Translations under genes and position numbers: made by a program | NCBI RefSeq assembly: GCF_003752595.1 | Contig: NZ_RKIJ01000012.1 | Span: forward strand, 62,001-126,000 | DNA length: 64,000 nucleotides | Reading direction: 5' to 3' | DNA from: Cellulomonas sp. PhB143 | GTDB taxonomy: Bacteria; Actinomycetota; Actinomycetes; Actinomycetales; Cellulomonadaceae | Part shown: one piece after another, positions 46,744 to 56,784 of the stretch | Position numbering within the stretch: position 1 is the first letter of the stretch | Layout: the number at the start of each line of letters is the position of its first letter | The notes under the pieces: model-generated | What the model was told of the DNA's origin: nothing | Database searches by the model: none | The model's input: the letters and a program-made list of their open reading frames with translations, nothing else

Positions 46744-48717
46744 CTACTTCGCCGGGTAGTCCGTCACGTACTCCGGCACGCCCGAGGTCGACGGCGGCAC
46801 CGCGTCGCCCACCCCGTTCACCACGTGGTTGATCGTCCCCGCGGAGAGGTTGACCGTCATGATGTGGTGCAGCTGCACGCCCGGGGCGTCCGGCACGGAG
46901 AACCCGTTCTCCGTGACGATCGAGGGGTTGTTCTGGTTGAACACGTACACCCCGGCCCCGTACAGGTGGTGACGCTGCACGCCGTCGGACACCGTGTAGC
47001 CCTCGTACCCGAGGGTGCCGTCCTTCTGCGTCCAGTCCGCCTGCGTCGGCGGGTCGTACGGCAGCTCGTTCTGGTAGAGCACGACCGTGCCGTCCTCGCC
47101 GTTCCAGATCGTGTTGTGCTGCTGGAAGTGCTCGACGAACAGGCCCGTCGCCGTCACCCGGTCACCGTTGACGATGACGCCGTTGGTGCCGGTGTTGGTG
47201 CGCCAGCGGTCCGTGTCGCCGTTCACGCCGTTGGTGAAGCCCTCGACGCCGTGGTCGGCGCGCCAGACCCAGGTGTGGTCGATGAGCACGTCGTCGGAGT
47301 TGATCTCCAGCGCGGTGTCGACCTTGCCGACGTGCGCGCCGCCGACGCGGAAGTACACGTCGGACAGCGTCACCGGGTTGGAGCCCGTGGTGCAGCGCGG
47401 GTCGATCTTCGCGTAGCGCTGGTTGACGCAGAGCCGGTCGCGCAGGGCGTCGATCTTCGTGATCAGCGCGGGCTTGGACGTCGGGCCGACGCGCAGCAGG
47501 GTCTTGGACTTCGTGGGCCCCGCGTCGATCGAGACGCCCGCGACGACGACGCCCGAGATGCTGTCGGCGATCGTCAGCGGCGTCGCACCGTTGACGGCGG
47601 TCAGCGTCGCGTGGCCCATGCCGAGCACCACGGTGTCCGGGCGGACGACGTTGATGCTGCTCGCCACGTCGTACATGCCCGGGGTGAGGAGGAGGTTCTT
47701 GCCGCTCGCGAGCTCGAGGTTGATCCGCGCGACGGAGTCGCCCGGCTTCGCGATGTAGAAGTCCTTGATCGGCACCGTGCGGCCCGGCGTCGTGCCGTCC
47801 GCCCACGAGACCCCGCTCGAGCTCTTCTGGGCCGCGGGGACGCGCACGTTGTACGTGCCGTCGTCGGCCACGAAGAGGTACGGCTTCTCGCGGCTGACCG
47901 GGGTCTTGTCGAGCGTCGTGTAGGGCTCGGTCGGGAAGCTCGCCTCGGACGGCGCCCCCACCACCCCGGAGAAGACCTGGTTCCACACGCCGTTGGACCA
48001 GCCGCCGCCGAGCACGCTGTTGCGCGTCAGCCACTGCTGCTGGGAGCCGCTGACGACCTGGGTGTCGAAGCGGGAGTCGGCGATGTAGCCGCCGCTCGCG
48101 TACTGCGGGCCCGCGGTGCAGTAGTCCATGAGCGAGACGGGGCCCTGGACGTCGAGGCGCCGCATCGAGACCGCCTGGGAGACCGCCCAGAAGTTGGCCG
48201 TGGCCTCGCAGCCGCCCTGGCCGGCGGTGTTCACGTCCAGCTTGAGGTTCGCCAGCGTGCGCCAGAAGTTGACGAGCGCGAGGCAGTTCGACGTGCCGCC
48301 GTTCTCGAGGCAGCGGTTGCGCACCTCGATCGCGCCGTCGACCGTGACGTCGTCGGGCGACTCGCCGAGGCCCGCGACCTCCGTGAAGTAGCCGACGCCG
48401 AACTGCAGCGGGTCGGCGTCCGAGCCGTACTCGCCCGGCGCGAAGTAGACGCCGTAGCGGTCGCTGCTCGTCTCCGCGTCGACCTGCTTGTCGTGCAGGG
48501 CGTCCATCTTCGCCTGGATCTCGGCCTGCGGGGTCTTCGGCGTGAAGATCGTGACGTTGGGGCCGAAGTCGGGGTTCTTGGGGTCGATCGTCTGGCGCGG
48601 CGCGGCCTGCGCGGCGCCGGCCGTCAGGGTGGTCGCGGCGATCAGCACCGCGGTCGCCGCGGCGATCGCCGGTGCGCTCCTGCGGCGTCGGTGCCGCGGG
48701 GTGTCGGTCGATGACAT
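46744..48717 (-). CDS. Secreted right-handed beta-helix protein, unassigned
   Basis: The 657-residue protein has a signal peptide (RHRRRRSAPAIAAATAVLIA through AGAAQA). The mature part shows parallel beta-helix repeats (NVVRPDTVVLGMGHATLTAV, then ISGVVVAGVSIDAG, VLIDHTWVWRADHG). YGVYFAPGEYG near the N-terminus is common in pectate-lyase-3-like glucanases. Close relatives in Streptomyces are usually annotated by odd transferred names, so I give no enzyme class. The family may be a glycan hydrolase or lyase. ATG 48717 has AGAGG upstream. Confidence 0.75.
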   Translation of the reverse strand: MSSTDTPRHRRRRSAPAIAAATAVLIAATTLTAGAAQAAPRQTIDPKNPDFGPNVTIFTPKTPQAEIQAKMDALHDKQVDAETSSDRYGVYFAPGEYGSDADPLQFGVGYFTEVAGLGESPDDVTVDGAIEVRNRCLENGGTSNCLALVNFWRTLANLKLDVNTAGQGGCEATANFWAVSQAVSMRRLDVQGPVSLMDYCTAGPQYASGGYIADSRFDTQVVSGSQQQWLTRNSVLGGGWSNGVWNQVFSGVVGAPSEASFPTEPYTTLDKTPVSREKPYLFVADDGTYNVRVPAAQKSSSGVSWADGTTPGRTVPIKDFYIAKPGDSVARINLELASGKNLLLTPGMYDVASSINVVRPDTVVLGMGHATLTAVNGATPLTIADSISGVVVAGVSIDAGPTKSKTLLRVGPTSKPALITKIDALRDRLCVNQRYAKIDPRCTTGSNPVTLSDVYFRVGGAHVGKVDTALEINSDDVLIDHTWVWRADHGVEGFTNGVNGDTDRWRTNTGTNGVIVNGDRVTATGLFVEHFQQHNTIWNGEDGTVVLYQNELPYDPPTQADWTQKDGTLGYEGYTVSDGVQRHHLYGAGVYVFNQNNPSIVTENGFSVPDAPGVQLHHIMTVNLSAGTINHVVNGVGDAVPPSTSGVPEYVTDYPAK

Positions 48718-48817
48718 GGGGCTCGTTCCTCTCCGTCGAGGGCAGGCGCTGACTCGTGTCACTACGCCCGACGCGACTCTAGGAGCAACCGGGCCCGGCG
48801 CACAACCCGCCGCGCGT

Positions 48818-48883
48818 CCGCCGAGACGTCGAATTCCGCCCCTCGATTCGAAGAATCAGGGGCCGAATTCGACGTCTCGGCGG
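48818..48883. repeat. Dispersed palindrome, subfamily A, copy 4 (terminator-like)
   Basis: A 66-bp palindrome lies 23 bases after the pullulanase stop; it starts CCGCCGAGACGTCGAATTCC. The right half is identical to copy 5. It is in the correct position to end the malEFG-pullulanase transcript before the beta-helix gene. Confidence 0.85.
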
Positions 48884-48906
48884 GGTGCACCGCCGGACCC
48901 GGTCCG

Positions 48907-51900
48907 TCAGAGCCGCGTCCACGGCCCCCACGGCGAGGCGCCCGGCGTCTGGTTGCGCGTCCACCAGCGGGCCTCGTACCGGTGCCCGTCGTAGGTCACG
49001 ACGTCGCCCGCCTCGAAGACCCGCGACGCCGTCCAGCGCGCGACGCCGCCCGTCTCCGCGATCTCCTGCCACGAGCCCCACGGCGACGCACCGGGCGTCT
49101 CCTGCGTCCACCACCCCGCGCGGTACACGGCGCCCTGGTAGGTCACCTCGTCGCCCGCGGTGTACACCGCGCCCTTCGTCCAGGCCGGCGGGCCGTCGGG
49201 GACGACGGCGGTCGCCTGGGTCAGGACGGCGACCGTCCGCGCCGGGACGCTCACCGTGCCCGACGACGTCTCCCAGCCCGTGCTCCTGACCACCGGGTCC
49301 GCGCCGCCCGCCTGCACGGCCGAGAGCGCGAAGCCGCGGCCGGCGAGCGCCGGCACCGTCTCCGTCACGGCGTCGGGCGAGGCGTTGAGGACCACGAGGA
49401 CCCCGTCGAGCGCGGGGTCGACGTCCTCGCCCACGAGGTCGTCGATGCTCATGACGATCACGCCGGGGTGCGCGGCGACCGGGAACGTGAGCTTCTGCTC
49501 GATGCGCGCGGCCGTGCCGAGCCGGAACAGCGGGGTGGAGGCCTTGAGCCGGAGCAGGTCCTGCGCCTGCGCCGTCGCTGCGGCCGTCGCGGCGGCGCCG
49601 GGGCGCAGCGCGGGGTCCGCGAGCAGCGGCGCGTCCACCGCCCAGTGCACCTGGTTGTCCGCCGCCGGCGGCAGGCCCGAGCCGAACGTGCTCGTCCGTC
49701 CCGTCCAGTCGACCCGGTTGAACCAGTCGCCGGAGTCGTAGCTGTTCTGGTCGAGGGACTTGCTGCGCAGCAGGTCCGAGCCGGCGAGCCACATCGACGG
49801 GGACTGCGAGAGCGTCGCCGTCGCGAGGGACAGGGTCTGCATGCGTACCCGGTCGGCCATCGACGTGGCCTGCGGCAGCTTCACCGCGAGGGCGTCGAAC
49901 AGCGTCTGGTTGTCGTGCGCGTCGACGTAGGCGACGCTCTCGTCCGGCTGCTCGCCGTACCCGGCCGGCTGGCCGCCGTAGTCGACCTCGTCGCCGCGCA
50001 CACGCTCGCCGCCCGAGCCCGTGAACGCGAAGCCCGCCAGGTTGCCCGCGAGCCCGACCTTGACGAGGTCCTCGTCGTGGCCGAGCAGCGCCGCCGCCTC
50101 GGCGGCGGACCCGTTCGACGCGTCGCCGTTGGGGTCGGTCGACAAACCGCTGCCGAACCCCTGCTGCCGGAAGGTGTCGGCCTGGACGGGGCTTCCCCCA
50201 CGGACGCCGTCGCGCAGGCGGTCGTTGAACGTCCCGATCCCCGTACCGCCCAGGTTGCCCTGCCGGGCCTGGGGGAAGTAGGCGTCGTCGGCCACGGGAC
50301 CGAAGTTCCAGCCCTCGCCGTAGACGTCGATGCCCGACCCGTCGACGCCGTCCTTCGCGGCCGTCAGCGCGTGCACCGCGTCGCGCACCGCCTCCATGTT
50401 CGCCACGGAGTGGAACCCCATGAGGTCGAACCGGAAGCCGTCGACCTTGTAGTCCTTCGCCCAGGTGACGACCGAGTCGACCATGAGCTTCTCGGCCATG
50501 GCGTGCTCCGTCGCGACGTCCTGGCAGCAGGTCGCCGTCTGCACGGTGCCGGCGGCGTCGAGCCGCTGGTAGTAGCCGGGCACGACCCGGTCGAGGACGG
50601 ACGCGTCGGCCTGGCCGCTCGCGGACGTGTGGTTGAAGACCTGGTCGAGGACGACCTGGTAGCCGTCGGCGTGCAGCGCGCCGACCATGGTGCGGAACTC
50701 CGCGACGCGCGCCGCGCCCTCCGGGTGGGCCGCGAGCGACCCGTCCGGCACCGAGTAGTGCACCGGGTCGTAGCCCCAGTTGAAGCCGTCGTCCCCGGCG
50801 ACCGCCCCGACGCAGGCCTGCTGCTCCTCGGACGCCGGGCCGTACGACGCGAGGTCGCAGCCCGGCGTCTCCTGCGCCGCCCGGTCCTCGTCGACGCTCG
50901 CGAAGTCGAACGTCGGCTGGAGGTGGACCGTGTTCATGCCCGCCGCGGCGAGCGCCCGCAGGTGCTCCGTCCCCGAACCGTCGACGGCGAACGCCCCGTA
51001 GGTCCCGCGCAGGGCCTCCGGCACGCTCGTGTCGCCGATCGAGAAGTCGCGCACGGACAGCTCGTAGATGGAGCGGTCGACCGCCCGGCCCACCACCGGC
51101 GACGGCGTGCTCGACCACTGCGCCGGCCGGGTCGCCGGGGCGGAGAGGTCCACGAGCACGGACCGGGTGGCGTTCGTGGTGAGCGCGACGGAGTAGGGGT
51201 CCGTGACGCGGTTGGTGACGACGGCGTCCACCGTCGGGGCGTAGACCCGCACCTCCCACAGGTAGGAGTCCCCCGCGCGACCCGCCTTGCGCACGGTCCA
51301 CGACCCGTCCTCCTGACGGACGGCGGGCACGCGCTCGGCGTCGGCGCCCGCGCCCGCACCGGCCGCCCAGCGCAGCAGGGTGACGTCCTGCGCCGTCGGC
51401 GCCCACAGCGCGAGCGACGCCGTCCCCCGGCCCGCGCCGCCGGCGCCCCAGGTCGCGCCGAGGGCACGGTCGCGGGCGGCGCCCGCGTAGAGGTCGTCCA
51501 GCACGCCCGGCACCTGCACGCCGGTGAAGGCCGTGACCGCGCTCCCCGAGCGCTGCACCACCCGGAGCTGACCCGTCAGCGCGGCGCGGGCGCCGTCGTC
51601 GGACAGGTCCCGCGGGTGCAGGGCGAGGTAGCCCGCGAGCGCGGGGAAGCGCTCCAGCTGGTCCTTCGTCAGACCGGCCGCGTCATAGGCGAGCCCGACG
51701 CCGTCGGCCGGCTCGCCGCCGTCGGTCACCACCCCGTCCGACGTGGCGAGCGAGGCCTCCTCGGAGGAGTAGAGCCCCCAGGAGGCGTCGGAGGGGTCGG
51801 TGCCGCCGAGCAGGTCCGCCGGCCAGGCGACCGTGCCCGCGTCGACCCACACCGCGCGCTCCTGGCCGGTGCCGGCCGCGGGCGGGTCGGTGACGTCGAT

Positions 51901-52602
51901 CGAGAGCCGGTGCGTCGCGAGCTCGTAGGAGAAGACCACCTGCTTGCCCGCGCTGGCGCTGAACGCGATGTTCGCCCCTCCTGCCTCCCCGCCCTCGCCG
52001 TAGCTCTCGTCCCAGCTCGTGCCGTGCGCCACCTTCACCTCGTAGCTGCCGGTGGGCAGCGACGAGGTCGCGAACGTGAAGACGCCGTCGCCGTCGGGGT
52101 CCTCGAGCCAGGTCCGCAGGCAGTCGGGCGCCCAGTCGCCGGGGCAGCCCAGCTCGGACTGGAAGCTCCCGGCCAGGGTCGCGACCGGCGCGATCGCGGT
52201 GTTCGACACGTGGTGGGTGACGGGGTCGTAGAAGAAGGCGACGTCGCCGCCGTCGGTGGTGTAGGCGATGTCGGGGCCGCCGGGCACGCCGCCCGCGCCG
52301 TAGTTCTCGTCCCAGGTGCCGTCGATCGCGACCTTGAAGTGGTACGTGCCGGCCGGGAGGTCGAACGTCCCGGCGAAGACGCCGTCGTCCCGCAGCGTCA
52401 GCTGCGCCGCGGCGCAGTCCGTCTGCCAGTCCCCGGCGCAGCCCATCTCGCTGTTGTGGTCGCCGGCGACCACGACCTGGGTGGGGGTCGGCGCCGCGGC
52501 GGGCACGACGGCGGTCGCAGGCCCGGCCGCGAGACCCGCGGCCAGCAGGGCGCCGAGGCCCAGCAGGGATGCCGCGCGCAGGGCGCGGGGACGGCTTCTC
52601 AT
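48907..52602 (-). CDS. pulA: Secreted type I pullulanase with starch- and chitin-type binding modules
   Basis: The 1231-residue protein has a signal peptide (1-32) and two tandem starch-associated X25-like domains (GDHNSEMGCAGDWQTDC at about 47; GSFQSELGCPGDWAPDC at about 145). An N-terminal all-beta pullulanase region and a GH13 barrel (about 500-950) follow. Pullulanase hallmark FNWGYDPVHY, nucleophile Asp 726 (GFRFDLMGFH) and acid Glu 763 (YGEGWNFGP) are present. The C-terminus has two CBM5/12-like modules (about 1140-1231) with AGDEVTYQGAVYRAGWWTQ and AGDVVTYDGHRYEARWWTR. It hydrolyses alpha-1,6 bonds in pullulan and starch. It is the last gene of the malEFG operon, 45 bases after malG. 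Confidence 0.92.
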   Translation of the reverse strand: MRSRPRALRAASLLGLGALLAAGLAAGPATAVVPAAAPTPTQVVVAGDHNSEMGCAGDWQTDCAAAQLTLRDDGVFAGTFDLPAGTYHFKVAIDGTWDENYGAGGVPGGPDIAYTTDGGDVAFFYDPVTHHVSNTAIAPVATLAGSFQSELGCPGDWAPDCLRTWLEDPDGDGVFTFATSSLPTGSYEVKVAHGTSWDESYGEGGEAGGANIAFSASAGKQVVFSYELATHRLSIDVTDPPAAGTGQERAVWVDAGTVAWPADLLGGTDPSDASWGLYSSEEASLATSDGVVTDGGEPADGVGLAYDAAGLTKDQLERFPALAGYLALHPRDLSDDGARAALTGQLRVVQRSGSAVTAFTGVQVPGVLDDLYAGAARDRALGATWGAGGAGRGTASLALWAPTAQDVTLLRWAAGAGAGADAERVPAVRQEDGSWTVRKAGRAGDSYLWEVRVYAPTVDAVVTNRVTDPYSVALTTNATRSVLVDLSAPATRPAQWSSTPSPVVGRAVDRSIYELSVRDFSIGDTSVPEALRGTYGAFAVDGSGTEHLRALAAAGMNTVHLQPTFDFASVDEDRAAQETPGCDLASYGPASEEQQACVGAVAGDDGFNWGYDPVHYSVPDGSLAAHPEGAARVAEFRTMVGALHADGYQVVLDQVFNHTSASGQADASVLDRVVPGYYQRLDAAGTVQTATCCQDVATEHAMAEKLMVDSVVTWAKDYKVDGFRFDLMGFHSVANMEAVRDAVHALTAAKDGVDGSGIDVYGEGWNFGPVADDAYFPQARQGNLGGTGIGTFNDRLRDGVRGGSPVQADTFRQQGFGSGLSTDPNGDASNGSAAEAAALLGHDEDLVKVGLAGNLAGFAFTGSGGERVRGDEVDYGGQPAGYGEQPDESVAYVDAHDNQTLFDALAVKLPQATSMADRVRMQTLSLATATLSQSPSMWLAGSDLLRSKSLDQNSYDSGDWFNRVDWTGRTSTFGSGLPPAADNQVHWAVDAPLLADPALRPGAAATAAATAQAQDLLRLKASTPLFRLGTAARIEQKLTFPVAAHPGVIVMSIDDLVGEDVDPALDGVLVVLNASPDAVTETVPALAGRGFALSAVQAGGADPVVRSTGWETSSGTVSVPARTVAVLTQATAVVPDGPPAWTKGAVYTAGDEVTYQGAVYRAGWWTQETPGASPWGSWQEIAETGGVARWTASRVFEAGDVVTYDGHRYEARWWTRNQTPGASPWGPWTRL

Positions 52603-52647
52603 GACTGACTCCTTCGTCAGGTCGAACCGGGGACGGTGCGCCGCTGC

Positions 52648-53589
52648 CTACTTGACGCTGCCGGCGGTGAGCCCGCCGACGATGTACTTCTGCAGCAGCA
52701 GGAAGACGACCATCACCGGCACCGCGGAGAGCACGGCCCCGGCGGCGAAGATCGCCCAGTTGTTGGAGAACGCCTGCGAGACGAACATGTACAGCCCGAC
52801 GGCGAGCGTCTGGCTCTGCGGGTCCGTCAGCACGAGGCTCGCGATGACGTACTCGCCGCTCGTCGCGATGAACGACAGCAGCCCGACGACCGCGAGGATC
52901 GGCGCCACCAGCCGCAGCACGATGGTGAAGAAGATCCGGGCGTGGCCCGCCCCGTCGATCTTCGCGGCCTCGTCGATCGAGACGGGCACCGTGCTGAAGT
53001 ACCCGTACATCAGGTAGGTGTTCACCCCGAGCGCGCCGCCGAGGTAGACCATGATCAGCCCGAGGTGGGTGCCCAGGCCCAGCGCGGGGAACACGTCGCC
53101 GATCGACGACAGCAGCAGGAAGATCGCCACGAACGCGAGGAACTGCGGGAACATCTGGACGAGCATCAGCGAGAGCAGGCCCACCCGCCGGCCCCGGAAC
53201 CGCATCCGGGAGAAGGCGTAGGCGGCGAGCGCCCCGAGGAACACCGTGGCGACGGCGGTGACGCTCGCGATCACCAGGGTGTTGACGAACCAGCGGCCGA
53301 ACGGCTGGCTCGGGTCGGTGAACAGGTCGACGTAGTTGCTCAGGTCGATCGTCGAGAACAGCTGGTTGGAGCCGACGAGCGAGCCGCCCGGGTTGAACGA
53401 CGCGCTGAGCACGTACAGCAGCGGGAAGACCGCGAACACGACGAGCACGAGCGCGACCAGGTGGCGCCAGCCCGTGTCGCGGAACCAGCGGCCCAGGCTG
53501 AAGGGACGCCTCGCCCGCCCGGTGGACGACGGCGGCGGCGTGGGTCCGGCGGGCCCGGAGGGGCGAGCGGTGACCTCGGTGGTGGCCAT
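52648..53589 (-). CDS. malG: Maltodextrin ABC transporter permease MalG
   Basis: This 313-residue permease has six helices and the inner-membrane EAA loop DEAAKIDGAGHARIFFTIVLRL that docks to the ATPase. LSASFNPGGSL in the outer loop and MFPQFLAFVAIFLLL are MalG features. It overlaps malF by one base (TGATG). No ATPase gene is in this operon; a shared MsiK-like ATPase elsewhere, usual in actinobacteria, is inferred. Confidence 0.9.
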   Translation of the reverse strand: MATTEVTARPSGPAGPTPPPSSTGRARRPFSLGRWFRDTGWRHLVALVLVVFAVFPLLYVLSASFNPGGSLVGSNQLFSTIDLSNYVDLFTDPSQPFGRWFVNTLVIASVTAVATVFLGALAAYAFSRMRFRGRRVGLLSLMLVQMFPQFLAFVAIFLLLSSIGDVFPALGLGTHLGLIMVYLGGALGVNTYLMYGYFSTVPVSIDEAAKIDGAGHARIFFTIVLRLVAPILAVVGLLSFIATSGEYVIASLVLTDPQSQTLAVGLYMFVSQAFSNNWAIFAAGAVLSAVPVMVVFLLLQKYIVGGLTAGSVK

Positions 53590-55226
53590 CAGTGGATCTC
53601 CTCGAGTGCCTTGGTCCGGCGGTACGCGACGACCGAGACGAGCGCCACCAGGATGAAGATGAGGATCGACAGGGCGCTCGCGAGGCCGAAGTCCCGGCCT
53701 CCGCCCTGCCCGTTCGCGATCTTGTAGACCATCGTGATCAGCAGGTCCGTCGAGCCGACGTCCAGCGTCGTGTCGCTGAACCGCGGCCAACCGCGCGTCA
53801 GCATGTAGATGACGTTGAAGTTGTTGAAGTTGAAGGCGAACGACGCGATCAGCAGCGGTGCCGTCGAGACGAGCAGCAGCGGGAGCTTGATCGCCCGGAA
53901 CACCCGCCACGGGCCGGCGCCGTCGACGCGGGCCGCCTCCTCGAGCTCGCCCGGCAGCGACTGCAGCGCCCCCGTGCACACGAGGAACATGTACGGGTAG
54001 CCCAGCCACAGGTTCACCAGCAGCACGCTGAACCGCGCCAGCCACGGGTCCGTCAGCCAGGGGACGTCGGCCCCGCCGAGGAGCACCTGGTTGATGAACC
54101 CGAACTCCGGGTTCATCAGGCCCGCCCACACGAGGCCGGAGAGGAACGCCGGGAACGCGTACGGCAGGATCACCAGCACCCGGTAGTAGCGCACGCCGCG
54201 CATGCGCGGGTGGTTGAGCACGAGCGCGAGGAACAGCCCCATCGCGAAGGTGGAGGCCACCGAGAGGATCGCGAACGTGAACGTCCACGCGGTCACGCGC
54301 AGCAGCGGCTGGGAGATCTGGTCGTCCGTGAAGGCCCGGACGAAGTTGTCGAACCCGACGCCGATCTTCCAGCCGGGGGTCAGGGCCGTGCCGTCGTCGG
54401 ACACGAAGGCCCCGTCGCCGCCGTCGCGGTAGACGGTCCCGTCCGTCGCGGTGAAGGTGTCCGTCGCCGCGTCGTAGGTGACGGCCGAGCGGTAGACGTA
54501 GGCGGTGCTCGCGTCGTCGGTGCGCAGGAAGCCGCTGCCCGGGTCGTCCGAGATCGGCACCGTGAGGTCGACGACGTCGCCCTGGCGCCCGAGCACGTCG
54601 GCCAGGGTGAGCGTCGTGTACCCGGGCGCGCCCGTGGCGGTGCCGGTCGCGTCGGTCAGCGGGGAGCCGACGACGGTCAGCGGCTCGTCCGCGGTGCCCA
54701 CCTCGACCTCGCCGGAGTCAGGGTCCGTGACGAGCAGGCCGAGGTCGCCGTCCTTCTCGACGACGGTCACGGGGTAGGCCGGGGAGTCGGGGACGCGCTC
54801 GAGCCCGGCCCGGCTGATCGACGCGATCGCGTCGTCCTTCGAGCCGTTGTGCCCGTCGCCGTAGTTGGTGAACGCGATGTAGCCGCTGAACAGGACGACG
54901 CCGACCTGGAAGACGAGCAGGAACGCGACGCCGGGCGTGAGGTACTTCGCCGGCAGGCGCCGGCCGCGGCCGAGGTAGATCCAGTTGATCAGACCGGTGA
55001 CGACCACGGTGACGACCACCGGCACCCACATCGACAGGCCGACCATGACCACGATGCCGGCCACCGCGAGCCCGTCCAGACCGCCGAGCAGCACGATCTT
55101 GGCCAGGACCGCGAAGGTGCCCGCCCCGGTCAGGGCGGGCCGGCCGCGGCGCGGCGGGGGCCCGTCGTTCAGGCGCGGTGAGCCGCGCGGGGGCGCGGGC
55201 GGTGCCGCGGTGACCTGGTTCGCCAT
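53589..55226 (-). CDS. malF: Maltodextrin ABC transporter permease MalF
   Basis: This 545-residue permease has an N-terminal helix bundle and a large extracytoplasmic loop (about 120-290) rich in Asp and Thr. The core transport helices follow, with the EAA loop EEAARVDGAGPWRVFRAIKLPLL. The large loop is the MalF-type P2 domain that meets the binding protein. It starts 69 bases after malE in the same operon and is coupled to malG. Confidence 0.9.
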   Translation of the reverse strand: MANQVTAAPPAPPRGSPRLNDGPPPRRGRPALTGAGTFAVLAKIVLLGGLDGLAVAGIVVMVGLSMWVPVVVTVVVTGLINWIYLGRGRRLPAKYLTPGVAFLLVFQVGVVLFSGYIAFTNYGDGHNGSKDDAIASISRAGLERVPDSPAYPVTVVEKDGDLGLLVTDPDSGEVEVGTADEPLTVVGSPLTDATGTATGAPGYTTLTLADVLGRQGDVVDLTVPISDDPGSGFLRTDDASTAYVYRSAVTYDAATDTFTATDGTVYRDGGDGAFVSDDGTALTPGWKIGVGFDNFVRAFTDDQISQPLLRVTAWTFTFAILSVASTFAMGLFLALVLNHPRMRGVRYYRVLVILPYAFPAFLSGLVWAGLMNPEFGFINQVLLGGADVPWLTDPWLARFSVLLVNLWLGYPYMFLVCTGALQSLPGELEEAARVDGAGPWRVFRAIKLPLLLVSTAPLLIASFAFNFNNFNVIYMLTRGWPRFSDTTLDVGSTDLLITMVYKIANGQGGGRDFGLASALSILIFILVALVSVVAYRRTKALEEIH

Positions 55227-55295
55227 GGTGGTGCTCAGCTCCTTCGCCGGACGCGGGGCGGGGTCCGGTCTCCCGGACCCCGCCCTGAGACGTCG

Positions 55296-56576
55296 CTACT
55301 TGATCTTCGCCTCGATGTTGTCGGCGGCCTTGGTCCAGACCTGCGCCGGGTCGCCGTCGCCCTTGATGAGCTGCAGCTCCGCGCCGCCCCAGTCGGCCCA
55401 GACGGAGGCCATCTCGGGGATCGCGGGCATCGGGACGCCCGTGAGGCCGATGTCGCCGAACGCCTTGACGTCCGGGTCGGACGCGGCGACGTCGTCGTAG
55501 GCCGCGGTCAGCGCCGGCGGGCGGCCGCCGACGTCGAACAGGGCCTCCTGGGCGTCCTTGGTGCTGAGGTAGTCGACGAGGAACTTCGTCGCCGCGACCT
55601 TGTTCTTGCTCTGGGAGCTGATGAAGAAGGCGTTGACGCCCACGAACGGCTGCGCCGGCTGACCGCCCGCGGAGGGCAGCGGGTCGATCGCGTACTTGAT
55701 GCCGGCCTCCTTGATGGCCGGGACGTTCCACGGGCCCGTCAGGTAGTACGGCGACTGGCCCTTCGTGAAGGCGTCGATCGCGATGTCGCCGGTGATGTTG
55801 GCGTTGAGCACGCCCTCCTCGCCCCACGTCTTGACGGCGGCGGCGAACTTCTGGCCGGCGTCGTCCCCGAGGGTGAGCTTGCTCGCGTCGTACGTGCCGT
55901 CGTCGTTCTGGGCGAAGACGGACGAGCCGAACGACGTCTGCAGCGGGTACATGTGGTACGGGTCGCCCTGCTTCGGGTCGAGCCCCAGCAGGAACGGGTA
56001 CTTGACCTTCGCGTCGGCCTTGACGGCCGCCTGGCCGTTGGCGACCACGTCGTCGAAGCTGGTCGCCGGCTCCGTGACGAGGGCCGTGTTGCGCAGCAGC
56101 GCCACGTTCTCGATGGAGTACGGCAGGCCGTAGACGTCGCCGTCGTAGGTGACGGCCTGGATCGCGGCGTCCGCGAACTCCGAGGCCTTGTCGCCGAGCT
56201 CGAGCGGCGCGACGACGCCGTTCTGCACGTACGCGCCCAGCTTGTCGTGCGGGCTGACGATCATGTCCGGGCCCTTGCCCGTGGGGACCTGGCTGATGAA
56301 GTCCTGGTCGACGGTCGTGAAGTCCTTGACGACCATCTTCACCTCGATGCCCGTGTCCTGCTTGAACTTGTCGGCGATCGGCTTCAGCGCGGGCGCGCGC
56401 TCGGCGTCCAGCCAGATCGTGATCGAGCCGCCGGCCGCGGGGGCCGAGGCCGACCCGCTCGCGTCGGACGACGCGGCGTCCGACGACGAGGAGGAGCAGC
56501 CGGTCAGCGTGGTCACGGCCGCGAGCGCAGCGATCGCTGCGACCCCCGACCACGAGCGTCGTCTGGTCACCTTCAT
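55296..56576 (-). CDS. malE: Maltodextrin-binding lipoprotein MalE
   Basis: The 426-residue lipoprotein has lipobox LTGC (Cys 27), then a Ser/Ala spacer and a family 1 solute-binding fold. Characteristic parts are ITIWLDAERAPALKPIADKF, VPTGKGPDMIVSPHDKLGAYV, LPYSIENVALLRNTAL and LTGPWNVPAIKEAGI, very close to known MalE-type maltose/maltodextrin proteins. It captures oligosaccharides outside the membrane and delivers them to MalFG. A strong promoter with an embedded operator lies 82 bases upstream. Confidence 0.92.
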   Translation of the reverse strand: MKVTRRRSWSGVAAIAALAAVTTLTGCSSSSSDAASSDASGSASAPAAGGSITIWLDAERAPALKPIADKFKQDTGIEVKMVVKDFTTVDQDFISQVPTGKGPDMIVSPHDKLGAYVQNGVVAPLELGDKASEFADAAIQAVTYDGDVYGLPYSIENVALLRNTALVTEPATSFDDVVANGQAAVKADAKVKYPFLLGLDPKQGDPYHMYPLQTSFGSSVFAQNDDGTYDASKLTLGDDAGQKFAAAVKTWGEEGVLNANITGDIAIDAFTKGQSPYYLTGPWNVPAIKEAGIKYAIDPLPSAGGQPAQPFVGVNAFFISSQSKNKVAATKFLVDYLSTKDAQEALFDVGGRPPALTAAYDDVAASDPDVKAFGDIGLTGVPMPAIPEMASVWADWGGAELQLIKGDGDPAQVWTKAADNIEAKIK

Positions 56577-56657
56577 TGGTGTGCCTTCCTGGTGTGGCGG
56601 GAACGGATCCGCCGGCGCGTCGGCCGGGAGGTCGTTCTCCCTGGTGCGAGTGGGACA

Positions 56658-56686
56658 TGTATAGCAAGCGCTTCCAGGCGGCGCAA
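56658..56686 (-). promoter_or_regulatory. malE promoter with LacI-type operator in the spacer
   Basis: Read on the minus strand, TTGCGC (-35, 56686-56681) and TATACA (-10, 56663-56658) are spaced by exactly 17 bases. The spacer contains GGAAGCGCTTGC, a LacI/CcpA-type palindrome. A repressor bound there would block polymerase directly. This is the best promoter seen in the window. Confidence 0.7.
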
Positions 56687-56784
56687 GGGTCATGTGACCG
56701 CGAGTTTCGCTTGTTATCGCAACGTGTCCTCGAGGATCGGCGCAACCCTCCAAGAGCGCTGGATCCCGGTTTCCCGGAGATTTA

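Noticed and set aside
48982-52608. Long plus-strand open frame opposite the pullulanase
   Set aside because: Antisense shadow: low-complexity Arg/Gly/Val protein with no family features.
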